Origin: Ophiothrix spiculata
Taxonomy: Eukaryota; Echinodermata; Ophiuroidea; Amphilepidida; Ophiotrichidae
Strand: one strand, 5' to 3'
NCBI GenBank assembly: GCA_000969725.1
Contig: JXSR01S002571.1
Length of the DNA stretch: 26,309 bases
A program made the position numbers and the translations under genes. A model generated the notes under the pieces. It made no database searches. It was not told the DNA's origin and saw only the letters and a program-made list of their open reading frames with translations. This document shows positions 19,801 through 26,309 of the stretch, piece by piece (the first letter of the stretch is position 1; each line of letters begins with the position of its first letter).

Positions 19801-22800
19801 AAGATTGTGAGAGCAAGATAGCCATCTGCAACCAAGACTACAGCAATCCAAAATAATCTAAATTTCCGAAAAGGGAAAACAAAAACGACAACGAAAAATG
19901 TAGTTTTCATGGTTTATTCAAAATACAACGAACTCAAATTCAAGGTCAGGTTTCAGGTTTCATTCGTAATTGATTTCGTAATTAGTTTCTATTTTATGTT
20001 ATTATAAGTTCGTTTGACCTCCTCTGCCAGTTGTATATTTTTCGGCATTATGAAAACTTCATTATTATATTCAAAAACAGGTCATCTAGTAGAGTCCTAA
20101 TTAGGTGACGTCACACAGTGAGTATAACAGTTGACTGTGGTAAGTATTCCAGAATAATAACCTCTATGAACTTTATCGTCCATTCTTCATTTTTTCACGA
20201 TCCGAAACGAAATTGCAGGTATGAAATGTGAATGTTGAAAATCAAGCTTTAATAGACTATACACCTCAATTTATGTTGTTTTTATTACACCATGTTGCTC
20301 CAAATATTCCAAGATTTATTAAGAAAACAGCAGCTCAAAATATGAAGACACATGTTCTCCCTATCACTGCAAACGAAAAAAAAAACAAATTCAGGGCCCA
20401 TATTCATGAAACACCGCTAACTTTAGTTGGCAACTAACCTATTATATACTGTCAAAATTTGACAATACTGCAAACGGAAAAACAACAACCAGGGGCCATA
20501 TTCATGAAACACAGCTTACTTTTGTTGGCAACTAACCTGTTGTCTACTGTCAAAATTTGACAATACTGCGAACGGAAAAAACCAGGGCCCATATTCATGA
20601 AACACCGCTAACTTTAGTTGGCAACTAACCTATTGTCTATCCGTCAAAATTTGACAGGTAGACAAAGAGTTCGCAGCCAACTAGAGGTAGCAGTGTTTCA
20701 TGACTATGGGCCCAGGCCTCAAGGCTGTAAGTACCATCAAGACTGGTTACTCGCACACGGTTTTGTGATCATATTACTCCTGTCTTACAACAATTACAGT
20801 GGATGCCAGTAGAATACCGTATTAAGTTCAAAGTTTTAGTCTTAACATACAAATCTCTACATGGATTGGCACCTGTGTATCTGCAGGACCTTGTTCAGAA
20901 GTATATTCCACCTCGCAATTTACGTTCTGCTTCTCAATTTAAAATTGTGTCTTCATCAACAGCTACTGCTTCTTATGGTGATCGTTCTTTCCAAAAAGCT
21001 TCTGCTGTCCTTTGGAATACTCTGCCACTTCATGTAAAGAATTGTCAAACTGTCAATCAATTTAAATCTTGCCTTAAGACACATTTGTTTAAACTTGCTT
21101 TTGGTAAATAAGTTCCTTGTTTCATATAACTGTATTTTGTTAATGCCTTGCTTAGTATATATATGTATGTATGTATAACTTTATTTTTGTATATTATGTC
21201 TATGTATGTAACTGTTTAGTTTTCTTATGATTGTATAGCGCTTAGAGACTCCGGTGTTAGGCGCTTCATAAGCACCGTTTTATCATTATTATTATCATTA
21301 TTATTATCTATACATCTATACACAATACTTGTGAGATACCTACTCATATGCAAATATGAGATGATGGTGTGATAGATGACCGTAATACTTGCGAGTAACA
21401 TATAAAGACAGTGATCTTAAAATACCCAATATTAGTTGTATTCATGGACCAACTATTTTATATCAACGATTGAACAATAAAAGTGACATTCGTAGACTAT
21501 TCAGGACCTTTCCAATTAGCACAAAGTAGGTGACCGCATTTCACATAATTACATTAATTACGAATGTTTGATCAGTCAATGAAATTTGTATAGACTTCAA
21601 TTGTAAAGTTCCTATTGTGTCGTGCTTTTTAACAATTGCCTAGATCAAAATGTGTAACTATACAAACGGGTCACTCTATCTCTGACATATCGTTCCCGTA
21701 AATATTATTCCATGCTTAAAATAATTGTGAACATCCCTTTATATATACTAAAAATGTGTGGAATAATGTAGTGCTAGTAACTTTGATAGAATATTTTATA
21801 GTGCATCCCATGACTCCTGATACCATTGTGCATGTCTTTATAGGGATTAAGGAGATTGGATTAATAATTATTGTTTTTTTCATGGAGGCGGTTTCTGACT
21901 GTTGATTTGTCACACATCACCGTATAGAGCCCGAACGTACGAGGTCATGCGCCGTAAATTGGGTTACTTTCTGGTAACACACAGAAAATGGGTAAAACCA
22001 GGAGTTTTCACTTTGCGTTACATAAACTTAAAGGGTAAAAAGGAAGGAATCACCCTATTATAGTTTCAAGGTCATTATATAGGGTGTGCAGAAAATATAC
22101 AGGGTGTAACATGAGAAATATTTCAAAAACATAACATTTTTTTCAGATGCCATTTTTGTAACCAAGAACTTGCTTAATATTCAATATAGCTACATACATC
22201 ACAAGTACCATCCAATATCTTCCAGATAAACCTCTTTTTTAGTTGTTCATTAATTACCCAATCGCTTATTCAGGGTAAATACACTTAAAACAAATAATGA
22301 CCGCAGATGACCCCTAAAAATACTTTTACCCCAAATAGTCATATCACATGTCAACCCCGTAAAGGGGTATCCTAGTGCCCAAATCTCATGAAAATTCATG
22401 AAAGTATGTGGAAATAGTGACATTTTTTCCAACCACTTGTACAGACCTTTTCAAAATCCATTCGAAAATCTCCGGAACATTGATCACATGGCCATTTTTT
22501 CAACCAATCATGTACAAGCTCATTAGTATGCACGATTTTGTCAACAAAAAGTCCGAAAAACTATTCGCATTTCAGTGCAATAAAAGTGAAAAATAAATAG
22601 AACCAGACCCATACAATATTAGATACACTAATTTTGAACAACTTTTGGCCGATGATACCATAAGCTCACCGACATAAAGAGTGAAATTTCCATTTGTAAT
22701 CGGCCGATCTGCGCTGATTAAGCTTAAGATTTGAAGTTGCATCAGGGCGATCAAACTGAAAGTGACTCTGTAGTGCTGACGCTAATTCCAAGTTCGAATT

Positions 22801-23728
22801 CGTACACAACCAATTAACGAGAACGCGAACTTAACATTCTGGTTATTGTATTGACGAGTCACTTTTTCTTTCGGCAATTACCGGAAAGTGTAAAATCAGC
22901 TTCGGAAATTCTCGGATAGTCGTGTTTTGAAAAGGTTTATTGACTATAGAGGTTTTTTGAAAGGGGTATCCTAGTACCCAAATCTTATGAAAATTCATGA
23001 AAGTATGTGGAAATAGTGACATTTTTTCCAACCACTTGTACCTATATTGACTATAGAGGTTTTTTGACCTCAGATGACCCAGATCACCTTCAATTCCATT
23101 TATTTTATGCCACATATGTACCCTTACCATGGTATCCTTGTGTCCACATCTTGTGAAAATATAAGCAAGGATATAAGCTTCATTAATCTAAACTTTTCTT
23201 GAGTTATTATCTAAGGCCAACGGTCTTGTTTGATCTCGGTAAATTGAACGAGATGTTTGCTTGTTTTACATTCACCAATGCCAGCGAGATGACCTCAGCA
23301 CTTACAGAGAAAAACACTCAAGTTCCACTAAATGTTTTATTGGCATTGTTAATTTAGGAGGAATATTGCATTTGAATTAAAACAAAATTACTTGAAATAT
23401 CTATGCTTATTATATATAATTAAATGAAAAAAATTAAACGTTTGGCTTAAACATCTAGATAAGGATTTCAATTATAAGTAGCATTACCACTACATATACT
23501 CGTATATGAACAATAAACTACTTACCGTCTGAATGGGTTATAATGTGAATTAGTGACAAACCGTACACCATGATGTGTACTTGTGCTCCCAAAGTCGTCA
23601 ATGTAGTCCACAATCGAATGGCTGCGATTGATGTTACGATTATCCTTCTTTTCTGACGCATATGACCCTTCCATATTACCGTTTTGTTCTTTTTCCTGAT
23701 TTCCTGAATCCTTGGATTGAAAATCCAT
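4691..23728 (-). CDS. DEG/ENaC-family sodium channel gene, nine coding exons (possibly damaged at exon 5)
   Basis: The exons encode a two-transmembrane, cysteine-rich, proton-, peptide- or ligand-gated or constitutive Na+ channel subunit of the plasma membrane; family members work as trimers. Domains in order: N-terminal His-Gly motif (STSTHHGV), TM1 starting RRLFWIAVVLVADG, FPAVTLCN after TM1, palm/finger with ECSWRGG, GVCYTF and VEQDEYL, thumb cysteines ending CNCSASC, IFFEELSYS before TM2, and TM2 with SDIGGVMGLMAGMSLITILE. About 473 codons assemble, near the short end for the family. I count 14 extracellular cysteines, as in ASIC-type channels. Phases agree at seven of eight junctions. 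Exon 5 lacks an evident donor, so the product may be truncated at about 344 residues. The ligand cannot be told; closest subfamily is uncertain. Splice sites were chosen by eye. Confidence 0.85.
4822..4850. repeat. (GA)n simple repeat
   Basis: GA dinucleotide run; on the coding strand it forms the CT-rich tract about 20 bases before the exon 9 acceptor. Confidence 0.8.
5051..5310. mobile_element. MITE with TIRs TCGGCCTCCAAAC
   Basis: About 50-bp inverted ends (TCGGCCTCCAAAC..., CTACCAAACATTTGGTC, GTGACGTCA) bound 260 bp in intron 8. No ORF and no clear target duplication. Confidence 0.75.
5680..5771 (-). CDS. DEG/ENaC exon 8: last extracellular segment before TM2
   Basis: The acceptor is TTTCTTTTTTCAG|G. 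The exon encodes KNVLELRIFFEELSYSSVKQ and TEAYTRDDLI, ending with one base at donor ATAA|GTAAGA. It matches 'N...L.I.FE.L....I.Q...Y....LL' just before TM2. Phase fits exon 7 (AG|G, Arg) and exon 9 (A|GT, Ser). Its open frame is too short to stand out in a plain ORF scan. A 15-bp perfect hairpin stem lies about 65 bp upstream of the acceptor. Confidence 0.88.
5828..5911. repeat. Strong hairpin in intron 7
   Basis: The stem core TGACCATCCGGAACC (5837-5851) is matched perfectly at 5886-5900, with imperfect pairing to about 30 bp. It may be a very small MITE; it lies just upstream (on the coding strand) of exon 8. Confidence 0.75.
6059..6784. mobile_element. 726-bp near-complete palindrome (MITE or foldback element)
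   Basis: TACACGGTTGCTCAT at 6059 pairs with ATGAGCAACCGTGTA at 6770-6784, and pairing continues inward through GTTGGGTGTGAAATGGAACT and TACTGGTAAGGGGG to the inner AAAATAGGGTT and GGTTCCCGG/CCGGGACC. Only short loops break the arms. No ORF. It lies in intron 7. Confidence 0.8.
6785..7081. repeat. 20-bp direct repeat pair TTATAGGTGTCAATATTTAC
   Basis: Identical 20-mers lie at 6785-6804, abutting the palindrome, and at 7062-7081. The DNA between has no recognised gene. Confidence 0.7.
7432..7582 (-). CDS. DEG/ENaC exon 7: C-x-C-x3-C thumb exon
   Basis: The acceptor is GCCGTCAG|AA. The exon encodes KFYTENVECNCSASCYSEKF, then TSMAYFPNDYLAKEI up to QEWM, ending in AG at donor GAG|GTAATG (phase 2). 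The C-x-C-x3-C cluster followed by Y, S and FP is the usual end of the thumb in this family. The residues upstream of the acceptor in the same open frame are intronic. Confidence 0.88.
7725..7916. mobile_element. MITE with long, nearly perfect TIRs
   Basis: TTCGTATGTCC...CATCTTGAAAGTACCGC, AAATACGGGACCTTGTGAC and the mirror copy form arms of about 55 bp around a short GC-rich centre (TTCTGCGCATTGCGCA). It lies in intron 6. Confidence 0.8.
8340..8396 (-). CDS. DEG/ENaC exon 6: short thumb exon
   Basis: This 57-nt exon lies between TATTACACAG|GT and GAAG|GTAAGT. It encodes (G)DMRICNPKETQECILVNE, matching the family segment after CGCR..MP, where two cysteines sit seven residues apart. It enters and leaves in phase 1. 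Exon 7 starts AA and completes GAA (Glu). Confidence 0.85.
8596..8996. mobile_element. Family A MITE, copy 2 (degraded ends)
   Basis: It shares GATACCA...CCAAGGTGTTACGTAAT, ATGACGTCAT, GTACTTTCG, TTGGCCACC and CAAAATGACC with the element at 3158-3616 in the same order. The TIRs are degraded. It lies in intron 5. Confidence 0.65.
9047..9243 (-). pseudogene. Stray exon of a second DEG/ENaC paralogue inside intron 5
   Basis: An open exon-like segment lies between ATCACAG|TT (or GTAACAG|CT at 9226) and GGGGAG|GTGAGT. It encodes KVTADWRNLNVYYVAIRG, then LFNSELVQKNLFNVSETN and DLLTFMFGYDHQVTIWLQ to SYQGE. The DLLTFM..HQV..WL...YQGE end aligns with DFLGFV..HQIEDML..SWRGG of exon 3, so it looks like the matching exon of a paralogue with an extra intron after GE. 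It enters in phase 1, as exon 3 does, but leaves in phase 0. Splicing into exon 6 would hit a stop. I see no neighbouring exons to complete it. It could also be an unusual alternative exon. Confidence 0.55.
9330..9830 (+). pseudogene. Penelope-like GIY-YIG endonuclease relic
   Basis: Plus-strand frames read CYVGDTDRELGVGMKG, HKSAITEHVVDKNHYHQLEK, then KYKHWIKRQL, IEIRKGDPP and MNRDTTDNISQLAF in three different frames. This is the order of the C-terminal GIY-YIG endonuclease and tail in Penelope-like elements (Y-[IV]-G-[ED]-T, HKSA.TEH...NH, HWIKEAI.IRK...MNRD). Frameshifts and stops show it is dead. It is opposite in strand to the RT fragment at 3751, so it is a separate insertion. The 3' boundary is unclear and may approach exon 5. 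Confidence 0.75.
9738..9793. repeat. Perfect 28-bp tandem duplication
   Basis: GGGGATGTTCAATGCTTTCG plus CGTCAGGA occurs twice head to tail with no mismatch, inside the 3' part of the Penelope relic. Confidence 0.9.
10096..10254 (-). CDS. DEG/ENaC exon 5: cysteine-rich palm exon with missing donor
   Basis: The acceptor is CCTACAG|GTC. Translation gives VTNLPDPYTKCVENKD, then SEQYYTVPLCNNDCKIKYVV and SKCGCRDYLKY followed by TAA at 10093-10095. This matches 'NLP.PY..C......YS...C...C....V...CGCR..' of the family, so coding clearly runs through CGCR. Relatives continue with x-M-P-G before the next exon, but here no GT follows and the frame stops. A weak in-phase donor (GGCT|GTCGAG, exon end 10116) would splice T|GT (Cys) to exon 6, dropping the R-D-Y-x-M-P segment. 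Otherwise the exon is truncated, mutated or mis-assembled. Confidence 0.8.
10255..10592 (-). other. Intron 4, apparent GC-AG intron
   Basis: The donor is ACG|GCAAGTAAT and the acceptor CCTACAG. GC-AG introns are a small known class and usually have a near-perfect donor extension, as here. Phase agreement across the junction (0 to 0) is the main support. Confidence 0.65.
10593..10691 (-). CDS. DEG/ENaC exon 4: 33-codon beta-sheet exon before a GC-AG intron
   Basis: The acceptor is CATATTTCAG|GTT. The exon encodes VLLHKQGVHPLLKELGF and then AVSPGFETLVTVNYET, matching the family block 'GFKV.LH.q...P.....G..v.PG..t.v.v'. It is 99 nt, phase 0 to 0. The only donor that keeps phase with exon 5 is ACG|GCAAGT, a GC donor with an otherwise perfect extension. 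The nearby GT (CAA|GTAATA) would add four bases and break the frame. Confidence 0.85.
11404..11561. repeat. 25-bp direct repeat pair in intron 3
   Basis: Identical 25-mers starting GTGTACTTTACAGGAAATAT lie at 11404-11428 and 11537-11561, 133 bp apart. The rest of 10692-12240 is AT-rich with no gene recognised. Confidence 0.75.
12277..12354. repeat. 20-bp perfect hairpin in intron 3
   Basis: AATAACGTACACTGGTTTGG at 12284-12303 pairs with its exact complement at 12329-12348 around a 25-nt loop. ATACT/AGTAT extends the stem past a small bulge. Confidence 0.8.
12586..13216 (-). pseudogene. CR1/L2-like non-LTR retrotransposon, 3' fragment
   Basis: The open frame (stop at 12704) encodes the C-terminal end of an RT ORF: YIQRLQVLKNRSARLI, LPIDKRIKYKILLYLFKCIH, NQAPVYLQ, GDTAFTSAGPKLWNSLPRNL and FKKMLKTRMYNL. 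Downstream on this strand is a stem with GGCGCTATATAAATAAATG and a (CATG/TATG)n tail, the usual 3' end. Homology starts by an (AAC)n run at about 13130, so the element is 5' truncated and the residues upstream (poly-Leu) come from the simple repeat. Confidence 0.85.
13230..13440. mobile_element. Possible family A MITE fragment, copy 3
   Basis: ACGATACCAAAGTGATTAAA...CTAAGGTGTT...CAAGTCGTAAT follows the order of the interior of copies 1 and 2 with many changes. No TIRs are seen. Confidence 0.4.
13537..13874 (-). CDS. DEG/ENaC exon 3: palm and finger region
   Basis: The acceptor is TTTTTATAG|TC. Translation begins GIVQGPPLNWTEFSHLL and runs through THQIEDMLFECSWRGGIYC, NFTTTVTDWGVCYTFN and LRLSVEQDEYL to AAGFK. 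These match the family pattern 'DMLL-C-WRG..C...NFT....G.CYTFN....L...VEQDEYL...AGFK'. Possible N-glycosylation sites are NWT, NNT and NFT. The end is GGATTCAAG|GTGGGT in phase 0. The open frame upstream of the acceptor is intronic. Confidence 0.9.
14053..14416. mobile_element. MITE with ATACATATGTCCCGGGG ends
   Basis: ATACATATGTCCCGGGG...CACT at the left pairs with AGTG-CCCC-CGGGACATATGTAT at the right. The interior carries repeated TTCACTAGAYCCC-like and GACCCC motifs. The open frames on both strands here are by-products. It lies in intron 2. Confidence 0.75.
14763..15047. mobile_element. TA-flanked MITE (mariner-type) in the second duplicated unit
   Basis: The element starts CACTCTTAATTT and ends AAATTAAGAGTG. 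Its TIRs extend inward about 55-60 bp and include CGGTCACAGCTCAT. TA flanks it at 14761-14762 and 15048-15049, and unit 1 shows the single-TA empty site (ACTACTATTG). TA duplication fits Tc1/mariner transposition. Confidence 0.88.
14815..14985. repeat. About 22-bp palindromic minisatellite inside the MITE
   Basis: TTGAGTAAAATCTTACTCAA-like units repeat about seven or eight times, the first three almost identical. Each unit is itself a near palindrome. Confidence 0.8.
15125..16102 (+). pseudogene. Decayed RTE-like non-LTR reverse transcriptase
   Basis: Scattered frames read DRTVKDKHGNTIMGKETQLN, AEALKTDINT, DQIATLRIKVEQSL, PPKIVNLIRNSYDG, VKTGVRLGCLLSPFLFLLIK, DWIMKTSTK, SDALAFLSQSKHQMLDKT and NTTNCDAISLEATALKKVES in the order expected for an RTE-type RT. 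The catalytic F-A-D-D block has become F-S-D-A. Many stops and frameshifts and a poly-C run interrupt it. It is dead, plus strand, in intron 2. Confidence 0.8.
16580..16700 (+). mobile_element. Possible non-LTR 3' tail
   Basis: TTTGTATTTGGAAAAATAAA followed by (ACTGAAACTGAAA) twice resembles the end of a retrotransposon tail. No ORF is attached. Confidence 0.35.
16700..18420. other. AT-rich intronic DNA, no gene recognised
   Basis: Contains a poly-C run of about 18 (17002-17019) and otherwise unremarkable AT-rich sequence. Short open frames have no family resemblance. Confidence 0.45.
18436..18590 (+). promoter_or_regulatory. LTR-like or promoter-like block: CCAAT, TATAAA, AATAAA
   Basis: CCAAT (18456-18460) lies 13 bp before TATAAA (18474-18479), followed by a GC-rich stretch and AATAAA (18556-18561). 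That order within about 110 bp is what a solo LTR shows. No target duplication or partner LTR is visible, so this may be chance or an internal promoter. Confidence 0.35.
19625..19857 (-). CDS. DEG/ENaC exon 2: TM1 and start of extracellular domain
   Basis: The acceptor follows a long pyrimidine tract (AAATTTAG|A). The exon gives one hydrophobic helix, LFWIAVVLVADGYLALTIFS, then YYIEREVNTLVSVEYV and the family signature FPAVTLCNYNQWRKS. It ends REIYGRR plus one base at donor GAG|GTAATT (phase 1). Exon 3 starts with two bases that complete GTC (Val). The tract from TM1 to the signature has the usual family spacing. Confidence 0.9.
20394..20713. mobile_element. MITE with two extra tandem half-copies
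   Basis: GGGCCCATATTCATGAAACA...TTAGTTGGCAACTAACC...GTCAAAATTTGAC repeats from about 20394, 20493 and 20585. Only the third unit (20585-20713) also has the right arm, ending AGTGTTTCATGACTATGGGCCC. The first two are left halves plus an ACTGCRAACGGAAAAA linker. Confidence 0.8.
20733..21310 (+). pseudogene. CR1/L2-like non-LTR retrotransposon, 3' fragment
   Basis: FCDHITPVLQQLQWMPVEYR, then FKVLVLTYKSLHGLAPVYLQ, PPRNLRSAS, SYGDRSFQKASAVLWNTLPL and FKSCLKTHLFKLAF form the usual C-terminus of a CR1/L2-type ORF2, with stop near 21109. The 3' end has a GCGC stem, TTAGGCGCTTCATAAGC and a (ATT)n tail. It is 5' truncated and lies in intron 1, antisense to the channel. Confidence 0.88.
21311..22360. 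other. Intron 1 DNA, no gene recognised
   Basis: AT-rich. The motif ACAGGGTGTAACATGAG near 22100 hints at further repeat relics. No exon-like segment found. Confidence 0.4.
22361..22441. repeat. 81-bp dispersed repeat, copy 1
   Basis: Starts AAAGGGGTATCCTAGTGCCC and differs from copy 2 (22960-23040) at two positions. Further similarity near 23125 (GGTATCCTTGTGTCC) suggests an older copy. Confidence 0.85.
22939..23067. repeat. 81-bp repeat copy 2 between 22-bp direct repeats
   Basis: Copy 2 occupies 22960-23040. ATTGACTATAGAGGTTTTTT plus GA flanks it at 22939-22960 and 23046-23067, so the whole block looks like a local duplication or insertion. Confidence 0.85.
23526..23728 (-). CDS. DEG/ENaC exon 1: cytoplasmic N-terminus with His-Gly gating motif
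   Basis: The ATG at 23726-23728 is the first in this frame after an upstream stop, giving MDFQSKDSGNQEKEQNGN and then a polar stretch rich in N, S, K and E. Near the end is STSTHHGVRFV, matching the conserved S/T-x-H-G motif that controls gating in the family. The exon ends NPFR plus two bases of the next codon, at donor ACG|GTAAGT. Joining to exon 2 gives CG|A (Arg) and restores the RRLFW start of TM1. The 5' UTR and transcription start are not identifiable; a TATA-like TTATATAG on this strand at about 23876-23883 is a weak candidate. Confidence 0.82.
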
Positions 23729-26211
23729 TCTCGGAAATACCAACGAAAAGCTAAGCTAAACAGTAATGAACGTTTTATGAATTTTTCAATCCATTGCATA
23801 ATAATGTTTACTCCATCAGTTATATGCTCGAGTTACTTCCTTTTATTCAGGGTGTATTTATTGTCATAACATTGAACTATATAATCGATAGAGCACGCCG
23901 CCGATTCTGCGAAAGGTTTTTTATTTTATCATCACAATACCAACATTATACCATAATTGAATTTTGAAGGCACTAATTGTCATCACATATTATTTTTGGA
24001 AACATTTCTCTCTGTTTTTATTTAGTAATTATAAATGTAACTTAATACAAGTAATTTTCCAGAATAAGAACATGGCGATGATATAAAAAACTGTGTTTTT
24101 TAGTATTTAATTGCGAATTGTTTCCTTGGTTAAACTTTAAAATCTTCTGTTTTCAAATTTCTCGATTTTCAAGTTTTAGGAATATATCAGAAAAAAAGAT
24201 TGAAATCGATTAAAATATAAGATTTGCAATTCTTAATCATTTTTTATGACTTTTAAGGTACATTTTTATGACTTTTAAGGTAAGAAAAAAGCCCGACACG
24301 TAAGCATTCGTGGTGCCACCAGATATGTTCTAATAATGTCACGAAAAGGGCGTGTCAGTCGCATTTCATTCATCCATGACTCAATGTCCTGAAGCATTTG
24401 AAATCAAATGTGTGTAAACTGCACACTAAGTGCAAAATCCATCGCAAATCAATCTAATTCTGGTAGAGACTCAATATCAATTTATAGTGTGTCAATAATG
24501 TTTCAGCAATCATGGAAAAATTGTTGCAAGATCACTTTAACTGTGATATTCTTCAAAATCTAAAGTAAAAAGAAATTGTTCAATTATTTTTATAAAGATA
24601 ATTCATAATTGTCGTATCTATTAAAACTTGACTTTTCTAATAATAGTGTGATAACGGTATAACATGACACCATACATGTATATAGAAAAAGTATCATATG
24701 TCATGGTCTTTAACACAAATTGTTTGATTGGCTGAACAGATCATGAAATTTAAGTTGCTTTCGGCGATAATCAGCATTATCAGCATAACAATTGCTCAAA
24801 CCTTCTTATCTAATGCATATGATTATGCGAAACCAATGCTGCTAAAAAACGCACTAAATTAGAAAGGCCAATACAGTATTCAAAGAGCAAACAATAACGG
24901 GTATTAGTTATATATGATTGAAAAAGGCTTTAAATATATGTCACGTACTACTACCTAAAAGCCGTAAATGATAGTGGCCATTAATTTGCCAATCGAGATG
25001 ACGAACACGTATACATACATTTACTATCTCAGTTAAGTGGCCTCATCAATTAATTTGCCATGATTGAACTGTTTTCAAAATATAGAGAGTTAAAAGCATC
25101 TCCATATATTTTCACCTCTCAATTATCTTCAAATTATTTCATTTTACAAATAGACAGGCGCAGGCATAATATAATTTTAAGAAATTACGATTGTGTCTTG
25201 TCAAGTGAGACGCAATGGTTAATGTGGGGTCATTTTGTTTTTATTTCTTCAAAAACTATACATGGTATTCAACGAACACAGACACCACAATAATGATAAA
25301 TACATAAGTTAACAAATGGCAAGACTCTGCTCCAGACCTCTTCTACTGCTTTACGCTATTACAAAGTCAAACATATCATATTAATAATACAGGCAAAAAC
25401 ACTATGGTATTCAGAAACTTCAACACCGATTTTCGGTTATTTCTCATTACCAGATGTTCATTAGACTGCTTTGCATTTTGATCTGTAAATGAAGAATGGG
25501 AAAGAAAGAGTTAAGCTGTAGATATACTTTGTCATTTTTACCATCTTGAAAATCCATAGAGCTGAATGCATATTGACCTCGAGTTCCTAGACGATATTAT
25601 CGATCGGAATAACCCGCTAAAACTACAAATAGAATGATTAAAAATCAAGACGGTCATTAAAATTCCAAATGAAAATGTTTCTCTTTGGAGAAAAATCAAA
25701 AGACACAGAAAATCTTTTCAGCAGAATAAAATCCACAATACCTGTCAAGGACGGATTTCAGATTATAATGAAAAAACCAAGGTAATTATGGTATTGTTCT
25801 CGACCAAATGAGATCGATCTATGCCTCGTTGAACACCATCATGAAACATTTTCATAAATGGTGAAACATTTTAACTCCATGACAAAAATTTTACACCATG
25901 AGAAAAAATCAAAATGACAATTTTCATTCCGAATGAAAATTTAACATAGTGGCGAAAATGTAACACCATGAGAAAAATTCTGAATGAAAGTGACTACAAA
26001 AATGACAAAGTATATCTAGGCCTTTACATATTATATATCATTTGAAAGCTGAGATTATGGAGAATGAAATTATGCCATAAGCTCAATTTTGAAATTCGGG
26101 ACTTTCTGCTGCAATGTTGGAAGTTGCTTAATTAGATGGGACAAAAACAATGTTGTAGAATAAAAAGTACACTTTCAAAAACACATATTATTATGATTAT
26201 ATCAATTGGCA
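23729..26211. other. Upstream of the channel gene, no gene recognised
   Basis: AT-rich DNA that should hold the channel promoter and 5' UTR. It contains a 22-bp tandem duplication (CATTTTTATGACTTTTAAGG plus TA, about 24239-24282) and a degenerate repeat of AACACCATGAGAAAAA-like units (25850-25985). The open frame at 25060-25293 has no family resemblance. Confidence 0.45.
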
Positions 26212-26309
26212 AATATTAATGATTATAGTTATGCTGAGTTAAGAATGATTGATGTTGAGGCCTTTTCACAGGCTCAGAAAATGGTTTGGGCTAAGCACTT
26301 ACTTGACCC
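26212..26309 (+). pseudogene. Non-LTR (L1/Tx1-like) RT fragment at the window edge
   Basis: The frame reads NINDYSYAELRMIDVEAF then SQAQKMVWAKHLLDP to the end. It resembles the 'DYxxGGLKM.d...f..alk..W.krLLd' segment near the C-terminus of L1/Tx1-type ORF2. The element would continue beyond the window. Confidence 0.5.

Noticed and set aside
22843-23130. 95-codon minus-strand ORF as a gene
   Set aside because: Built on a dispersed 81-bp repeat and direct repeats; no start context, partner exons or known domain.
25060-25293. 77-codon plus-strand ORF
   Set aside because: AT-rich chance frame, no motif or splice context.
1-26309. CRISPR array, operons or other bacterial features
   Set aside because: No regularly spaced repeats with unique spacers; gene structure is clearly eukaryotic.

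Overview
The window is animal nuclear DNA: AT-rich, with split genes, large repeat-filled introns, and decayed non-LTR and Penelope-like retroelements and MITEs. The repeat types (CR1/L2-like 3' ends, Penelope-like fragments, GGGCCCATATTCATGAAAC and CCCGGGGGGG...CACTCACATATG MITEs) suggest a marine invertebrate, perhaps a deuterostome such as a hemichordate or echinoderm. I cannot fix the species from sequence alone. I see nothing bacterial and no CRISPR array.

One host gene dominates. It is a DEG/ENaC-family (ASIC/FaNaC-like) sodium channel on the minus strand, running from the ATG at 23728 to the TGA at 4691. I assembled nine coding exons by hand from splice sites, reading phase and family motifs. 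They are: cytoplasmic N-terminus with the His-Gly motif (23526-23728); TM1 and FPAVTLCN (19625-19857); palm/finger (13537-13874); a 33-codon exon (10593-10691); a cysteine-rich exon (10116 or 10096-10254); a 57-nt exon (8340-8396); the C-C-C exon (7432-7582); a pre-TM2 exon (5680-5771); and TM2 (4691-4800). Every junction joins in phase except exon 5 to exon 6, where the expected donor is missing and the frame meets TAA. Intron 4 appears to be GC-AG. A stray exon-like piece of a second DEG/ENaC paralogue (9047-9243) lies in intron 5. The locus is therefore either a channel gene with an odd exon 5 or a recent pseudogene left by tandem duplication.

Layout from low to high coordinate: 1-350 is a GC-rich block with ACCGGT motifs. 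735-2166 is a large palindrome with a tRNA-like sequence in each arm. 2609-2744 and 3158-3616 are inverted-repeat elements. 3751-4461 is a Penelope-like RT fragment just beyond the channel stop codon, next to a 31-bp copy of the channel's last coding bases. 4691-10254 holds channel exons 9 to 5, with MITEs or palindromes at 5051, 5828, 6059, 7725 and 8596, the stray paralogue exon, and a Penelope GIY-YIG relic (9330-9830). 10593-13874 holds exons 4 and 3 with a hairpin and a CR1/L2-like fragment. Intron 2 (13875-19624) carries several MITEs, a TA-flanked element inside a tandem duplication, a decayed RTE-like RT and an LTR- or promoter-like block. Intron 1 (19858-23525) carries a tandem MITE array, a second CR1/L2 fragment and an 81-bp duplication. 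23729-26309 is upstream sequence with little recognisable content, ending in a fragment of another non-LTR reverse transcriptase.

The most informative parts are structural: two nested insertions whose empty sites survive in the same window, the tRNA-bearing palindrome, and the damaged junction in the channel gene.
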